Source: Novosphingobium subterraneum
GTDB taxonomy: Bacteria; Pseudomonadota; Alphaproteobacteria; Sphingomonadales; Sphingomonadaceae
DNA: 64,000 nt
Assembly (NCBI RefSeq): GCF_000807925.1
Contig: NZ_JRVC01000033.1
Span: forward strand, 23,958-87,957
Direction of reading: 5' to 3'
Below are positions 47,412 through 56,584 of the stretch, in pieces. The notes below the pieces were generated by a model. The model was not told the origin of the DNA and did not search any database. It was given only the letters and a program-made list of their open reading frames with translations. A program made the position numbers and the translations under genes. How positions within the stretch are numbered: position 1 is the stretch's first letter; each line of letters begins with the position of its first letter.

Positions 47412-48026
47412 ATGGCGGTAGAAGTTTCTGAGCATTTGGCCAGTTTCATTTTCATGTCGGTCCTGGCCGCGCTTGTCCTGCTCGTTGCAATCCGAAAGCG
47501 CAGGGCAGATCGCCAGGCAATGGCTAATGCCGGTCACCAAAGGCAACGCCGCTCCCTCGTGTGCGAACCTGACACGGCCAATCAGCGGCGAACCGATGAA
47601 ATTGACCAATACCGCGAAACTTGCATTGCACCTGGCGGTCAGGTGCCAATGCCGAGAGTTCCTGAAAACATTGGGTCGCCTGACATCCGTCTGACGGTCA
47701 CGGACGGCGAGGAAGAGGAAAAAGCGGAAGAAGTTGTACAGGCCCCCATGCAGAGGCGCTCCACCTCGCCCGGCGCGACCGTCATGGAGGCGTTTGAGCG
47801 AGACCTAGAGGCTGCTTTCGAGAGCTACGCTGCGGGATCCGGTACGGTGACCGCGATCGAGGAGGTCCTTGATCGATATGGTCCATGCACCCAGGAAGAT
47901 GTGCGAGGCATAGTGTCGGCAGGTGCAACTGGTCAGGACAGCCCGGCAGGGCTTGCCGAGGCCATCGAATGGGTGCGGATGTGGGTAGCTGATCGCAAGC
48001 GCTGCCCTGGGTCCGAAGGCAGATAG
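47412..48026 (+). CDS. Hypothetical protein with one N-terminal membrane segment
   Basis: A 204-aa frame. Residues 9-27 (LASFIFMSVLAALVLLVAI) form one membrane helix followed by RKRR, which predicts the rest to be cytoplasmic. The middle is acidic and disordered (DGEEEEKAEEVV). The C-terminal part is helical (VMEAFERDLEAAFESYAAG). No family recognised. The frame continues upstream to 47292 without conservation. Confidence 0.5.
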   Translation: MAVEVSEHLASFIFMSVLAALVLLVAIRKRRADRQAMANAGHQRQRRSLVCEPDTANQRRTDEIDQYRETCIAPGGQVPMPRVPENIGSPDIRLTVTDGEEEEKAEEVVQAPMQRRSTSPGATVMEAFERDLEAAFESYAAGSGTVTAIEEVLDRYGPCTQEDVRGIVSAGATGQDSPAGLAEAIEWVRMWVADRKRCPGSEGR

Positions 48027-48240
48027 TTGCGCATCGTAGACAGAATGAGGCTGTGGGTGCCGCCCCTGTTCTGATAGCTGCCATAGATATATGCCCCAAG
48101 GCCAAAGGGGAGTGTCGAATTGGTAGGCGGACTGCCCATTCTCGTCTGATTTCAAGCACTAGGCAGGAAGTGCGATTGACGCGGCCGAACAGATCGTTAA
48201 CAATCGTTCAGGGTGTGAGTTAGGACGCTTGGAGGGGGCC

Positions 48241-48702
48241 TTGAGTTCCAGCGGGGGCAATATAACGCAATTCAGGAGGCATGACGGCGCGTCGCGATCA
48301 CGGCAGCTTCTAAGTTCCTATCCCCACGGCAGGTTACTGCTCAGTCGTGCCAGGCGTGAGCTTGCATCGCTCGAGCGGTTAGCTGACCTCAGCGTCTCCA
48401 TGCCGCTCACCAATGACGCCTGGCGTATGTTGCTGCGAATTTTTGTCGATACCTTGCAGGGTCGTGTAGTCACGGTGCATGGGCTTGCGAAGGATCTGGT
48501 CCTCTCTCCAGATATTGCGAGGCGCTACCTCCTTGCCCTGGAAAGTGAGCGGCTGGTCTTGGTAGTTGCGACCAAAGGCATCGGTGCGGCTTGCGGTGTA
48601 AGCGATCCTGAACCGGGTTCGATTGAACGCGGAGTCACGATCGGCGACGAAGGCATTTTGAGAGTTGCCCGCTATTTCCTCCCTGAGGCGGCTAACGAAT
48701 AG
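48241..48702 (+). CDS. Small winged-helix regulator, paralog 4 (diverged)
   Basis: A 153-aa protein. The core MPLTNDAWRMLLRIFVDTL, then LSPDIARRYLLALESERLV, follows the family signature, but the wing with D-x-R-R is lost. TTG at 48241 has GGAGGG 4-6 bases upstream and is the likely start; another TTG is at 48229. The downstream neighbour is a dead IS630. Confidence 0.65.
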   Translation: MSSSGGNITQFRRHDGASRSRQLLSSYPHGRLLLSRARRELASLERLADLSVSMPLTNDAWRMLLRIFVDTLQGRVVTVHGLAKDLVLSPDIARRYLLALESERLVLVVATKGIGAACGVSDPEPGSIERGVTIGDEGILRVARYFLPEAANE

Positions 48703-48803
48703 ATCCCGACAAGGGTTCTGGGCGCTCCTTCATTGACGGTCTGTCTGGCTCCTTTCCAGACAGTCTCTTGTTGAGTGCAAGGCCATGACGTTTGGATCGC
48801 AAG

Positions 48804-49747
48804 CTAGCGCGTTTTCCGATTATGTTGGATCATATCCGGGCTGAAGTAATTGGCGTTTTCATCGGGTTTGAAGATGTCGACCATCATTCCGCTGTGGCCC
48901 CAGAGGGAAGAGACGGTTCGCTCACCAACCCTGCAGAGCATGGCCTGAAGCCGCGAGAACGCCTTCTCGATGGGATTAAAGTCGGGGCTGCAGGGTGGCA
49001 GGAAGCTCAGCTATGCACCGGCCGCTTCAAAGAGCACTGCACCGATGCGCGCTTATGGCTCGACAGGTTGTCCACGATCACCACGTCGCCGAGCGGCATT
49101 TCCGATATAAGGACTTGCGTAACATAGGCCTCGAACCACTCGTCATTGATCGGGCCATCGAGCGCCATCGGCGCAATCATGCCGGTCATGTGCAGGCCCG
49201 CGACCAGTGCTACGGTCTTGCGATGGCCGGGAGGGAACCCCATTTCCTTGGCGCACCGCTCGTGACTGTGGGTCATGTTGGTGGCGGTCCAGGTCTCGTG
49301 GATAAACGCGAGCCGCTCGGAATCCAGATTAAGCTTACCGTTGGATCAAGCCCGGCTCTGGCTGAGGATGTCGGGGCGGTCTTGCTTGATCGCGTGCCCC
49401 GTTTTTGCGTGTGATCTCCCGGCAGATCAAAGAACGCCAGAGTGTCCCGATCCCGATGTGAAGGCCTTGCGCGGCTAGGGTCCGACTGGACCTATACCAG
49501 CGTGACGTCCCCGTTCTCCGCCAGCAGCGCCGCGATACGGTCCGCGTGACTATCGGTTTTCGGCGAGCGCTGATCACCACCCAAGCTTGCCTGCAATCGC
49601 ACGGCCATGCTCGCGGGACATGTGCCGCCAGCGAACTGCCGTGGCAATGCCAACCCCAAAACGAGCCGCTGCCGCTCAGCAACTCATACCCCTGTGTGTC
49701 GCCGCAACGGCGCGGTCACGCAGATCTTGAGATAAATCTAGAGCCAT
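48804..49747 (-). pseudogene. IS630-family transposase, frameshifted
   Basis: The N-terminus MALDLSQDLRDRAVAATHRG, the central part KTVALVAGLHMTGMIAPM with VIVDNLSSHK, and the C-terminus DFNPIEKAFSRLQAML all belong to an IS630 transposase but lie in different frames, with an early stop after about 23 codons. The end is a TAG at 48804-48806. The length of 944 bases is close to that of an intact copy. Confidence 0.85.
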
Positions 49748-49980
49748 CCAGGCTGGCCTCCAAACCAGCAAGAAGGATGAACCAGAATCCAATGCCGCGG
49801 GAATCCTTCGCGATTCAAGGGCGGTGGAAAACGCTCAAAGAGGTGGGTAAGAGGGCTAGCGAAAGGAAGCTGTAGTCGCCGCTCATGATGAGGCCGATAT
49901 GTTAGATTCGGTTCTGCGTTCGGGATGAAGTGTAGTCTTTAGCTAAACAACGCGGGCAATCGAGCGCTTCGAGATGGCGG

Positions 49981-50139
49981 TCAGTCGGTCTGGCCTTCGG
50001 CCGACATAAGAGAATCGTTTTCAATTAGGTCGGCCAGCGCTTCCAGGGCCGATGCAACGTGGATGCCCGGCAGGTATGCGCCGTGCGAGTCAATGATATC
50101 AAGAGCTTCCTGCAACTTGGCGAATGCTTCGGACAACAT
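49981..50139 (-). CDS. Very short helical protein, family A member 3
   Basis: A 52-aa protein. It starts MLSEAFAKLQEALDIIDSHG and continues GIHVASALEALADLI. ALEALAD is shared exactly with the short frame at 29435-29614, and the first helix resembles that of 45802-45972. It is upstream of, and divergent from, the winged-helix gene at 50730. No strong ribosome site is seen. Function unknown. Confidence 0.5.
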   Translation of the reverse strand: MLSEAFAKLQEALDIIDSHGAYLPGIHVASALEALADLIENDSLMSAEGQTD

Positions 50140-50729
50140 TAAACATGACCCTCAATTGGCCCGCGGCCAGTCTAGACGCTGCCAATTTGGAACTACTAGC
50201 GTCAATGTACCCGAATTGGAATAGTTTGGTGAAAATGGCGTAAATCCGGAACAGCTCATAGCTCTAAAGTGCATATTGCCGCGCATGGTTTTGGAGCCTC
50301 AAAGTTGAGTTGCCGGGTGGACGACGGGTGAATGTTTGCCGGCGTTGCTGTTGGGCAAAAGGGGTCCCTCCAACGCCGACAACAATCCGTGCAAGGATAG
50401 GGGCGACAGGGCGGAGACAGTATTTACTCCGATAGAATGAACATGCGAGTTCGGTTCGCCCATTCAAATTATATACTAAGAACCAGGAAACTTCTTACAT
50501 CACAGGGAGTGAGGGATTCTCCTGCGGCTTCAACATGATGCGCCAGAGAATTTGACGTAGCGTCCTCGCTTTTCGCCTGAGGCGCAGATTTATGCCGAAG
50601 CCCGCAAAAGAAACGGGCGCATAAATCGCGACAGAACTCGCGAGGTCCTTGACGGAAAAGAATTCTTATGGAGTAATGCTTGGGAATGGGGCTTAGTATT
50701 GATGCGTAGACTAAGCAGGGGGCGGCGGA
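50140..50729. other. No recognisable gene
   Basis: About 590 bases between the short gene and a winged-helix regulator. The frames present (for example 50469-50897, minus strand) are unsupported. Confidence 0.4.
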
Positions 50730-51167
50730 ATGGAGCAGCTTGATCGCCGGACGGTCGCGGGAATTGCGCAGATGCTGTTGCGCTTGTCCGATGAAGATCC
50801 CGAAGGACGCGAGCTCGCACTTGCGGGTGGGGGAGCGAGTGATGAGCGGCTCCTTGCAAGAGTTCGAGACGAACAGGTTCGCCGGAGCAAGCGGCACAAG
50901 TTCCTGGGTATCTCGCGCGACCTCTTTTCCGACCCAGCTTGGGATCTTCTGCTTGAGCTTTATGCGGCACGGCTGGATCGTAAGCGCGTGTCGTCCTCGA
51001 CCATGGGATTGGAGGCCGGCATTGCGCAGTCCACGGCGCTGCGCTGGCTTGGATACCTTGTAAATCTAGGTCTGATCGAAAGGACGCAGGACCCACACGA
51101 TAAGCGCCGTCAATGGGTCGTGATCAGCGATAGAGCGGCTGCGGGCATGCGCCGGTATTTCAGCTGA
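50730..51167 (+). CDS. Small winged-helix (MarR-like) regulator, paralog 5
   Basis: A 145-aa protein and the clearest member of the family: FSDPAWDLLLELYAARLD, then IAQSTALRWLGYLVNLGLI and DPHDKRRQWVVIS. The N-terminal 55 residues have two helices. The ATG at 50730 follows a GC-rich purine stretch (CAGGGGGCGG). Confidence 0.8.
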   Translation: MEQLDRRTVAGIAQMLLRLSDEDPEGRELALAGGGASDERLLARVRDEQVRRSKRHKFLGISRDLFSDPAWDLLLELYAARLDRKRVSSSTMGLEAGIAQSTALRWLGYLVNLGLIERTQDPHDKRRQWVVISDRAAAGMRRYFS

Positions 51168-51359
51168 TCGAAAACAAGCTGGCGTGAGCGTGCGACCGGG
51201 GCTCTCTCAGGCAAGTGGCACCAAGGCGCGCCTCCCCCTGCAATCGAGGTTAGGCTTGACGTCGCCCGATTGGCGAGGGATGGCGACAAGATTGGCGCAG
51301 CCTGCAGCTATGGCTGGGCCGCGCAAACGCGGTCGGTTGGCACAGTGCACGCGGCCTCG

Positions 51360-51815
51360 TCATCGCGAGAAGAACAGGCTTGGCGTCGGTGTTTGCGCGG
51401 CTTCTGCAGGAGGGCGGGACGATGCAATAGTCGCTAGTGCTTGCTCGACGAGTGCATGGGCATCCGCGGTCAGGGTGAGGAAGATCCGACGCCCGTCAAT
51501 TTCGTCCTTGTGCCGTTGCAGAAACCCGCGCCGTTCGAGGAACTTGATCCACCTGGTGATTGACGAGCCCGGCACGCCGGTAGTGTTTGCGATGGCCCCC
51601 GGGGTGCGAAGCTTGCCTGATCTGAGCCCGACATAGACCTCGAGAAGGATGTCGAAAGTGGGGTCGCAATGAAGATCGACATTGGCGAACAAGGCGGCAA
51701 GCTGCTGGCGCATGTTCAACTCCGCAGTGGCCACCCAGATCAATGAGGCTTCGCATCGCTGGTCGGCGCCTTGCGCGAGAGAAGCAAGGGCCATGGTCGA
51801 GGCGAGCTCTATCAT
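51360..51815 (-). CDS. Small winged-helix (MarR-like) regulator, paralog 6
   Basis: A 151-aa protein: CDPTFDILLEVYVGLRSGK, then VPGSSITRWIKFLERRGFL and EIDGRRIFLTLTADA. Its ATG overlaps the stop of the RadC-like gene (ATGA), so it is the third gene of a coupled unit. That is the only family member here with a clear operon partner. Confidence 0.78.
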   Translation of the reverse strand: MIELASTMALASLAQGADQRCEASLIWVATAELNMRQQLAALFANVDLHCDPTFDILLEVYVGLRSGKLRTPGAIANTTGVPGSSITRWIKFLERRGFLQRHKDEIDGRRIFLTLTADAHALVEQALATIASSRPPAEAAQTPTPSLFFSR

Positions 51816-52390
51816 GGGAGCAACCTCGCTCGCCGCATGCTGAAGATTCCTTCGGATCCGACAATAAAGTGCTCAGCAAGATGAAGTCCTTGGTTGACCG
51901 CCATCTGATGCAGAAGCGCTGTTGCGCCGATATCTGCCGCGCTGGGACGAGCAGAGCCATTTGGATGATTGTGGGCCATGACAATCTTGTTGGCGTGAAG
52001 CTTTCGGGCTTGGTGCAGCAATCGTTTTGGCTGGATGGCAACGCGGGACCGGTTCCCCGATGCGGTCACATCGATCCCGAGGCAGGTCCCGTCTGTGCCG
52101 AAGAACAGGACAAGCATCTGTTCGAGAGGTGCGGTGCCGAGCCTTTGTTTGAGGAAGCTGGCAAGAACGGGCGAGATGCCAGCATCTGGTACGGAGCTCC
52201 AAGCGTCTGTCCTGCGTGCAGATGCAGACTGTTCGCGCGAACGGTTTCCAGCCTTCTCACGCAGTGATCGCAGATATAGAAGCGGTTTTTGCGCAAGGCT
52301 GGTACGGATGTCGAGGGGACGTGCGAATGTGAGCCTGCCGCTCAGAATGCGGTTGCACCAGTGACTCTTCGGTCGCGCACTGCAAACCAT
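51812..52390 (-). CDS. RadC-like JAB-domain protein
   Basis: A 192-aa protein. The C-terminal 110 residues form a RadC/UPF0758 JAB domain with MLVLFFGTDG, AHNHPNGSARPSAADI (the metal-binding H-x-H ... D motif) and HLAEHFIVGSEGIFSM. The N-terminal HhH part of full RadC proteins is absent, and the first 70 residues are basic and unrecognised. The start is uncertain: ATG 52390 lies inside the upstream gene. RadC-like proteins are frequent on mobile DNA; their biochemical role is unresolved. Confidence 0.78.
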   Translation of the reverse strand: MVCSARPKSHWCNRILSGRLTFARPLDIRTSLAQKPLLYLRSLREKAGNRSREQSASARRTDAWSSVPDAGISPVLASFLKQRLGTAPLEQMLVLFFGTDGTCLGIDVTASGNRSRVAIQPKRLLHQARKLHANKIVMAHNHPNGSARPSAADIGATALLHQMAVNQGLHLAEHFIVGSEGIFSMRRARLLP

Positions 52391-52776
52391 GTACCAAGGG
52401 CGAGGATGGCCAGTTGGATCCAGGACGGCGCACGCATCATCAAGGCGTAGGCAAAGGGTGCGTAGCTTGTTGCGAGCAAGCGCACGAAATGCGAAAGGAA
52501 AGCAATGAGCTGTGCGCCTGCGAACCATAGTGGCCACCATTTTCCGGACACCAAGGCGAGGGCGGTCATGGCTATCAGGACCAACCCGTCGATCACGAGA
52601 TAACCCATATCCATCTGCTCGAAGCGCATAGGCTTCGCGCCGAGAGCGGCGTAGAGCGGCGATGCGAGCAGAAGGCAGGCCATGACCAGCGCGCCTCGCT
52701 TTTCGGTCTGGCCGGCACGGCGCCAAGCGTAGACCGTAATCAGTGTCAGTATGAGAATCTGCAAAGCGTAGCGCAC
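52342..52776 (-). CDS. Small integral membrane protein
   Basis: A 144-aa hydrophobic protein with about five membrane segments, near residues 2-17, 28-45, 58-78, 85-105 and 120-138. No family recognised. It is the first gene of a unit with the RadC-like and winged-helix genes, overlapping the next frame by about 49 bases if ATG 52390 is used. Confidence 0.65.
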   Translation of the reverse strand: MRYALQILILTLITVYAWRRAGQTEKRGALVMACLLLASPLYAALGAKPMRFEQMDMGYLVIDGLVLIAMTALALVSGKWWPLWFAGAQLIAFLSHFVRLLATSYAPFAYALMMRAPSWIQLAILALGTWFAVRDRRVTGATAF

Positions 52777-52816
52777 AGTGCCAGAGTGCCTGTCTGCTTT
52801 TGCAGGTCAAGGGCGA

Positions 52817-53154
52817 TCAGGCGGCCATGGCCTCGTTGCGGCCAGTGTCGATGGCCCCTTTGATCGGGGGGCATTCGCCATAGTCCGCAGCCATCATTTC
52901 GCGACCGAGGGCGGAAAGCTCGCGATGGACGCGCAGAAAGTCGCTGCTGGCGCTGACCAGGGCCTGCTGGCTTTGGATAAGCTTTGCGATCGCGATCTGC
53001 CCGGCGTGGGCGGGTACATCCCCGCCGGTGCGTGCGGCAAGCAAGGTCTGGAGCACGGCAGTGGTTGCCTGGAGTGCCTGGTCGATTGCCAGTTCAGCAG
53101 TCGGAACTTCGCGGGCGAGCCGCGCGGCGGCAACGGTCTTGGTCATGGTCATCG
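52817..53154 (-). CDS. Hypothetical Ala-rich helical protein
   Basis: A 112-aa protein, largely helical (AELAIDQALQATTAVLQTLL, AKLIQSQQALVSASSDFLRV). Two in-frame ATGs (53154 and 53148) are possible. It lies 56 bases downstream of the LuxR-type gene on the same strand and may be co-transcribed with it. Function unknown. Confidence 0.55.
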
Positions 53155-53210
53155 CAAATCCCCTGCCGCTTTGGTAGCGGCGCAAGCGTGTGGACATACG
53201 AGGCCTTTTA

Positions 53211-53765
53211 CTATCCGAGGAGCGCTACGACGCTCTGGGTTACGCTCATGCCGATCAGGGCTACCACCACAATAAGCAGTGCAAAGACTATGATCAGGCC
53301 TAAGCGCACCAGAGGGCTCGTCGGAACTGCAAGGTCCCGAAGGGCAAGGCGTTGCGCTTGCGGCTCGGGCCATGGTGACGCTCCTCCCTGGGCAGGACCG
53401 GGGAAGAGGCCAATGTCCTCGAACATGAGCAACCGCTCCGTCTCGTCCTCGCCACCTTCATCCGCGATTGGTGTGTCGCTGGCGACCTGTGCAAAGCCAC
53501 CTGTGGAATTTACACAGGTCAGTTTGAGCTGCGCATAGACACGTGCGGTGTCGCCGCGCCGGGTCGTGCCGAGGCGCAGGCGGGCAGCAGCAAGGCGTTG
53601 GTCCACGGCCGATGGTGAAATGCCGAGAGCTTTCGCGATTTCCTTGTTGCTCTTGTGCTCGAGCAGGAGGTCGAGAACCTCGCACTGTTTGGCCGAAAGA
53701 CCGGCGAGATCATCGGACCAGCGGTCATCGTCGCGGGAAACGGGGATTTCGAGACGTGTGGCCAT
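53211..53765 (-). CDS. LuxR-type HTH protein with a C-terminal membrane anchor
   Basis: A 184-aa protein. Residues 20-70 are a LuxR/sigma-4-type HTH (LSAKQCEVLDLLLEHKSNKE, then GISPSAVDQRLAAARLRLG). After an acidic linker, residues 155-180 form one membrane helix (LGLIIVFALLIVVVALIG) close to the C-terminus. This places the DNA-binding part at the cytoplasmic side of a tail-anchored protein. No sensor domain is visible. It is 75 bases from the galE stop on the same strand but on the downstream side, so galE may be read into it. Confidence 0.8.
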   Translation of the reverse strand: MATRLEIPVSRDDDRWSDDLAGLSAKQCEVLDLLLEHKSNKEIAKALGISPSAVDQRLAAARLRLGTTRRGDTARVYAQLKLTCVNSTGGFAQVASDTPIADEGGEDETERLLMFEDIGLFPGPAQGGASPWPEPQAQRLALRDLAVPTSPLVRLGLIIVFALLIVVVALIGMSVTQSVVALLG

Positions 53766-53840
53766 TCAGTATGGTTAACAGAAATGCCCAAAAGGGGGAA
53801 CGGGGCTCGATGTAAAATCCATGTTAACGGATTGCGGGGA

Positions 53841-54881
53841 TTACGTCGAATGGCTGCTCGTGCTGGGGCCTCGAGCCGATGGTTGGCCGCAAATCTCGTC
53901 CAGCTTGCGCTCCCAGGCCAGGGCGTGGGTGACGATAGTGTCCAGATGATCATAGCGCGGGACCCACGGCAGCGTGGCTTTGATGCGGCTGTTGTCGGAG
54001 ATCAGCGCGGCGGGATCGCCTGGACGGCGGCCCTGCATCTCGCGCATGATCTTGCGGTTGGTGACGCGATCGACCGCGTCGAGCACTTCGAGCACCGAGA
54101 AACCGCGACCGTAGCCGCAGTTCATCGTCAGCGATTCGCCGGGATCGGCAATTAGCGCCTGCAGTGCCAGAACATGGGCGGCGGCAAGATCGGAGACGTG
54201 GATGTAATCGCGCACGCCGGTGCCGTCGGGGGTGTCGAAATCGCTGCCGAACACGCCGACCGAGGCGCGCTTGCCCAGTGCCGCCTCGACCGCGACCTTG
54301 ATCAGATGCGTTGCGCCCGCGGTCGACTGGCCGGTGCGGCCCTGCGGATCGGCGCCGGCGACGTTGAAATAGCGCAGCACGCAGTAGTTGAGCGCATGGG
54401 CGGCGGCGACATCGGACAGCATCGCCTCGGTCATCAGCTTTGACATGCCATAGGGATTGATCGGGCGCTGCGGCGTGTCCTCGGTAACGGGCGAAACCTC
54501 GGGCGTGCCATAAGTTGCTGCGGTGGAGGAGAAGATGAAGTGCGGCACGCCCGCCTCGACCACCGCGGCGATCAGTGCGCGGCTCTTGGCGGTGTTGTTG
54601 TGATAGTACTTGAGGGGGTTCGAAACCGATTCGGGCACGACCACGGAACCGGCAAAATGCATGACCGCGCGCGTACCCTGTTCGGCAAAGATGCGCTTGA
54701 GAAGGTCGGCGTCCTCGATATCGCCTTCGTAGAACGGCACGCCATCGGGCACGGCGAAGCGGAAGCCGGTGACCAGATTGTCGATCACCGCGACCGGATG
54801 GCCCGCGTCCCTCAGCGCCAGCACGGCGTGGGCGCCGATGTAGCCTGCGCCGCCAGTGACGAGAACGGGAACCTTCGACAT
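53841..54881 (-). CDS. galE: UDP-glucose 4-epimerase
   Basis: A 346-aa extended short-chain dehydrogenase. The NAD-binding motif TGGAGYIG is at residues 9-16, VIDNLVTG at 33-40, SSTAATYG at 118-125 holds the catalytic Ser/Thr, and the Tyr-x-x-x-Lys is at 144-148 (YGMSK). RYFNVAGADPQGRTGQ and VRDYIHVSDLA are typical of GalE. It interconverts UDP-glucose and UDP-galactose and so supplies the exopolysaccharide genes at 56.6-63.6 kb. No frame damage. Confidence 0.93.
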   Translation of the reverse strand: MSKVPVLVTGGAGYIGAHAVLALRDAGHPVAVIDNLVTGFRFAVPDGVPFYEGDIEDADLLKRIFAEQGTRAVMHFAGSVVVPESVSNPLKYYHNNTAKSRALIAAVVEAGVPHFIFSSTAATYGTPEVSPVTEDTPQRPINPYGMSKLMTEAMLSDVAAAHALNYCVLRYFNVAGADPQGRTGQSTAGATHLIKVAVEAALGKRASVGVFGSDFDTPDGTGVRDYIHVSDLAAAHVLALQALIADPGESLTMNCGYGRGFSVLEVLDAVDRVTNRKIMREMQGRRPGDPAALISDNSRIKATLPWVPRYDHLDTIVTHALAWERKLDEICGQPSARGPSTSSHST

Positions 54882-55971
54882 TTAGAGCATCTCCAGCAGC
54901 AATATGTGCAAGTTTGCCAGCAAGGCTTTACCTTGGTCGGCCGTACATTTCCCTCGAGATCGCCGGCAGACAGCAATGCGAGCCAGTCTGGAAATTTCGA
55001 GCGTCTTCATCGGTGCGCTATGGCATGAAGAATAAAGAGCTGCAAAGGTCGACGATCTTGCAGCGTATGCGAGATCGTCCCAAGCGTCTCGCGATCGAAT
55101 TTGCCAGATCCATATGTGGCACTGAGCCAGTTTTCCAGATCGCTTCGCGGCTTCACCCAGAAGCGGCGACATCGTGGAGCCTTGGGCGTTCCTCAGGAAT
55201 TGATCTCCAAGATAGCCCGTCGAACTAGGCTTCGCTGTTGGCGCCATCCGGATGTTCCTGCGCTCGCCGAAGCAGTCGGCAGGGTTCCGATCCCGATGTC
55301 AGGTGACAGCTGGTGTCGCTTCTTCTCCCGGCGTCTGTTCAGAAAAGACACCAGCTTGCGGCCTTCGACCGCTGTAACCGTAGTCCTGACAGAACTTTCC
55401 GTCGCAATGCCAGAAGGGTGCGTTGCGGGGCAGGCGCTTATCGCTCGTGACTTGTCAGTGGCTTCATTGACCCAATGGTCGCAGCAGGGAAGGAACCCGT
55501 TTGAGAAGAGCGTCAGTCTGTTCCGCGCGACCGGGCTCTGTTGGTGGTGACGGCGAGGTGATCGCAGTGGCCGGCAGGAGCGACGCGGGAAACGGCAGAC
55601 CCCGGTCGTGCATCCATAACCAAGGACGTCGGCGTGATGCCGGCCAGCACTTGTTGCGACGCCTGTCAGTGGGCTACGCCTTTTCCAGACGCGAGCGGTT
55701 CGACATCGACACCGATTTTCAGGGACAGTGGAGTCCAATCGCCAAGCCGCGCGTCGGGCAAGAGCTCATGAGTTGTTTACACTTTAGTGGATACAGTGGC
55801 GCGGAAACCCAATTGCGGCGAGTGCGTTTGTTTCGTCAGTGCGTGACAAATCCGCCCCGGCGGCTTTTCCGCCTAGAGGTGAAATGCTGAGGTCGTTCGC
55901 ATCGGCAACATGTGCGTTGCAATATAATCCGAATCGTGCATAAGCGTACAACGAAAGATAGGAGCATACAC
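54882..55971. other. Long stretch without a recognisable gene
   Basis: About 1.1 kb between galE and a small secreted protein. Several frames overlap on both strands. None could be assigned. It must contain the galE promoter at its left side. Confidence 0.4.
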
Positions 55972-56211
55972 ATGGCAGTTCTCAAGAAGGCGTGTTCGGC
56001 CTTGGTAGTGGCGGGCTTGCTCGTATCCGTTCCGGCTGCGGCGGCACAGCGTAAGCCTGCATCGGCCCCATCGGATGTTCGCACGTCAGCGAAGATCAAG
56101 AAGGGCGAGAAGGCAGTTGATACGGCTGTAATCGTTGTGGGCGCACTGGCTGTTGGTGCAGCTGCCTACGGTATTGCCAAGGCTGTCGAGGGAGCCCCCG
56201 CGAGCCCCTGA
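55972..56211 (+). CDS. Small secreted or membrane-associated protein
   Basis: A 79-aa protein. The N-terminus MAVLKKACSALVVAGLLVS with AAAA following is a signal peptide. A second hydrophobic stretch lies near residues 50-70 (TAVIVVGALAVGAAAYGIA). TAGGAG precedes the ATG. A strong terminator follows 28 bases downstream. Function unknown. Confidence 0.75.
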   Translation: MAVLKKACSALVVAGLLVSVPAAAAQRKPASAPSDVRTSAKIKKGEKAVDTAVIVVGALAVGAAAYGIAKAVEGAPASP

Positions 56212-56238
56212 AGCGCACCTGCCGCTTCAGATCCAAGG

Positions 56239-56265
56239 AAACGCCCCGAAAGGGGCGTTTTTTTT
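56239..56265 (+). terminator. Rho-independent terminator
   Basis: A perfect stem AAACGCCCC / GGGGCGTTT with a GAAA-type loop, followed by a run of T. It ends the transcript of the small secreted protein and separates it from the exopolysaccharide genes. Confidence 0.93.
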
Positions 56266-56584
56266 GGCATTTGTCTCGCCCGCTCACCGAAATGTCAGTC
56301 TGGTCGCCGCAGGCGAGTCACGGTTCGTCGCCTAAACTAAAGATATAGCTTGCTAGCATAGCTCGTTGGTTGGACGGCCTATGCACGTTCTCGAATCCTT
56401 GGGTTAAAAGGCGATTTCGCGCATGCTGCAGGATCAACGGTCGTTGAGGAGCGGGAGCAGAGTGGCCTGATGAGCAGATACATTTTGCAAGTGCGAAAGG
56501 TCTTCGTTAGAGTCCGGGGTTCTACGTATCCCTTGGCGGCGATTGTGCTGGTCTGGTAGAAACCAAACCTGAGGGGCAGAAATT

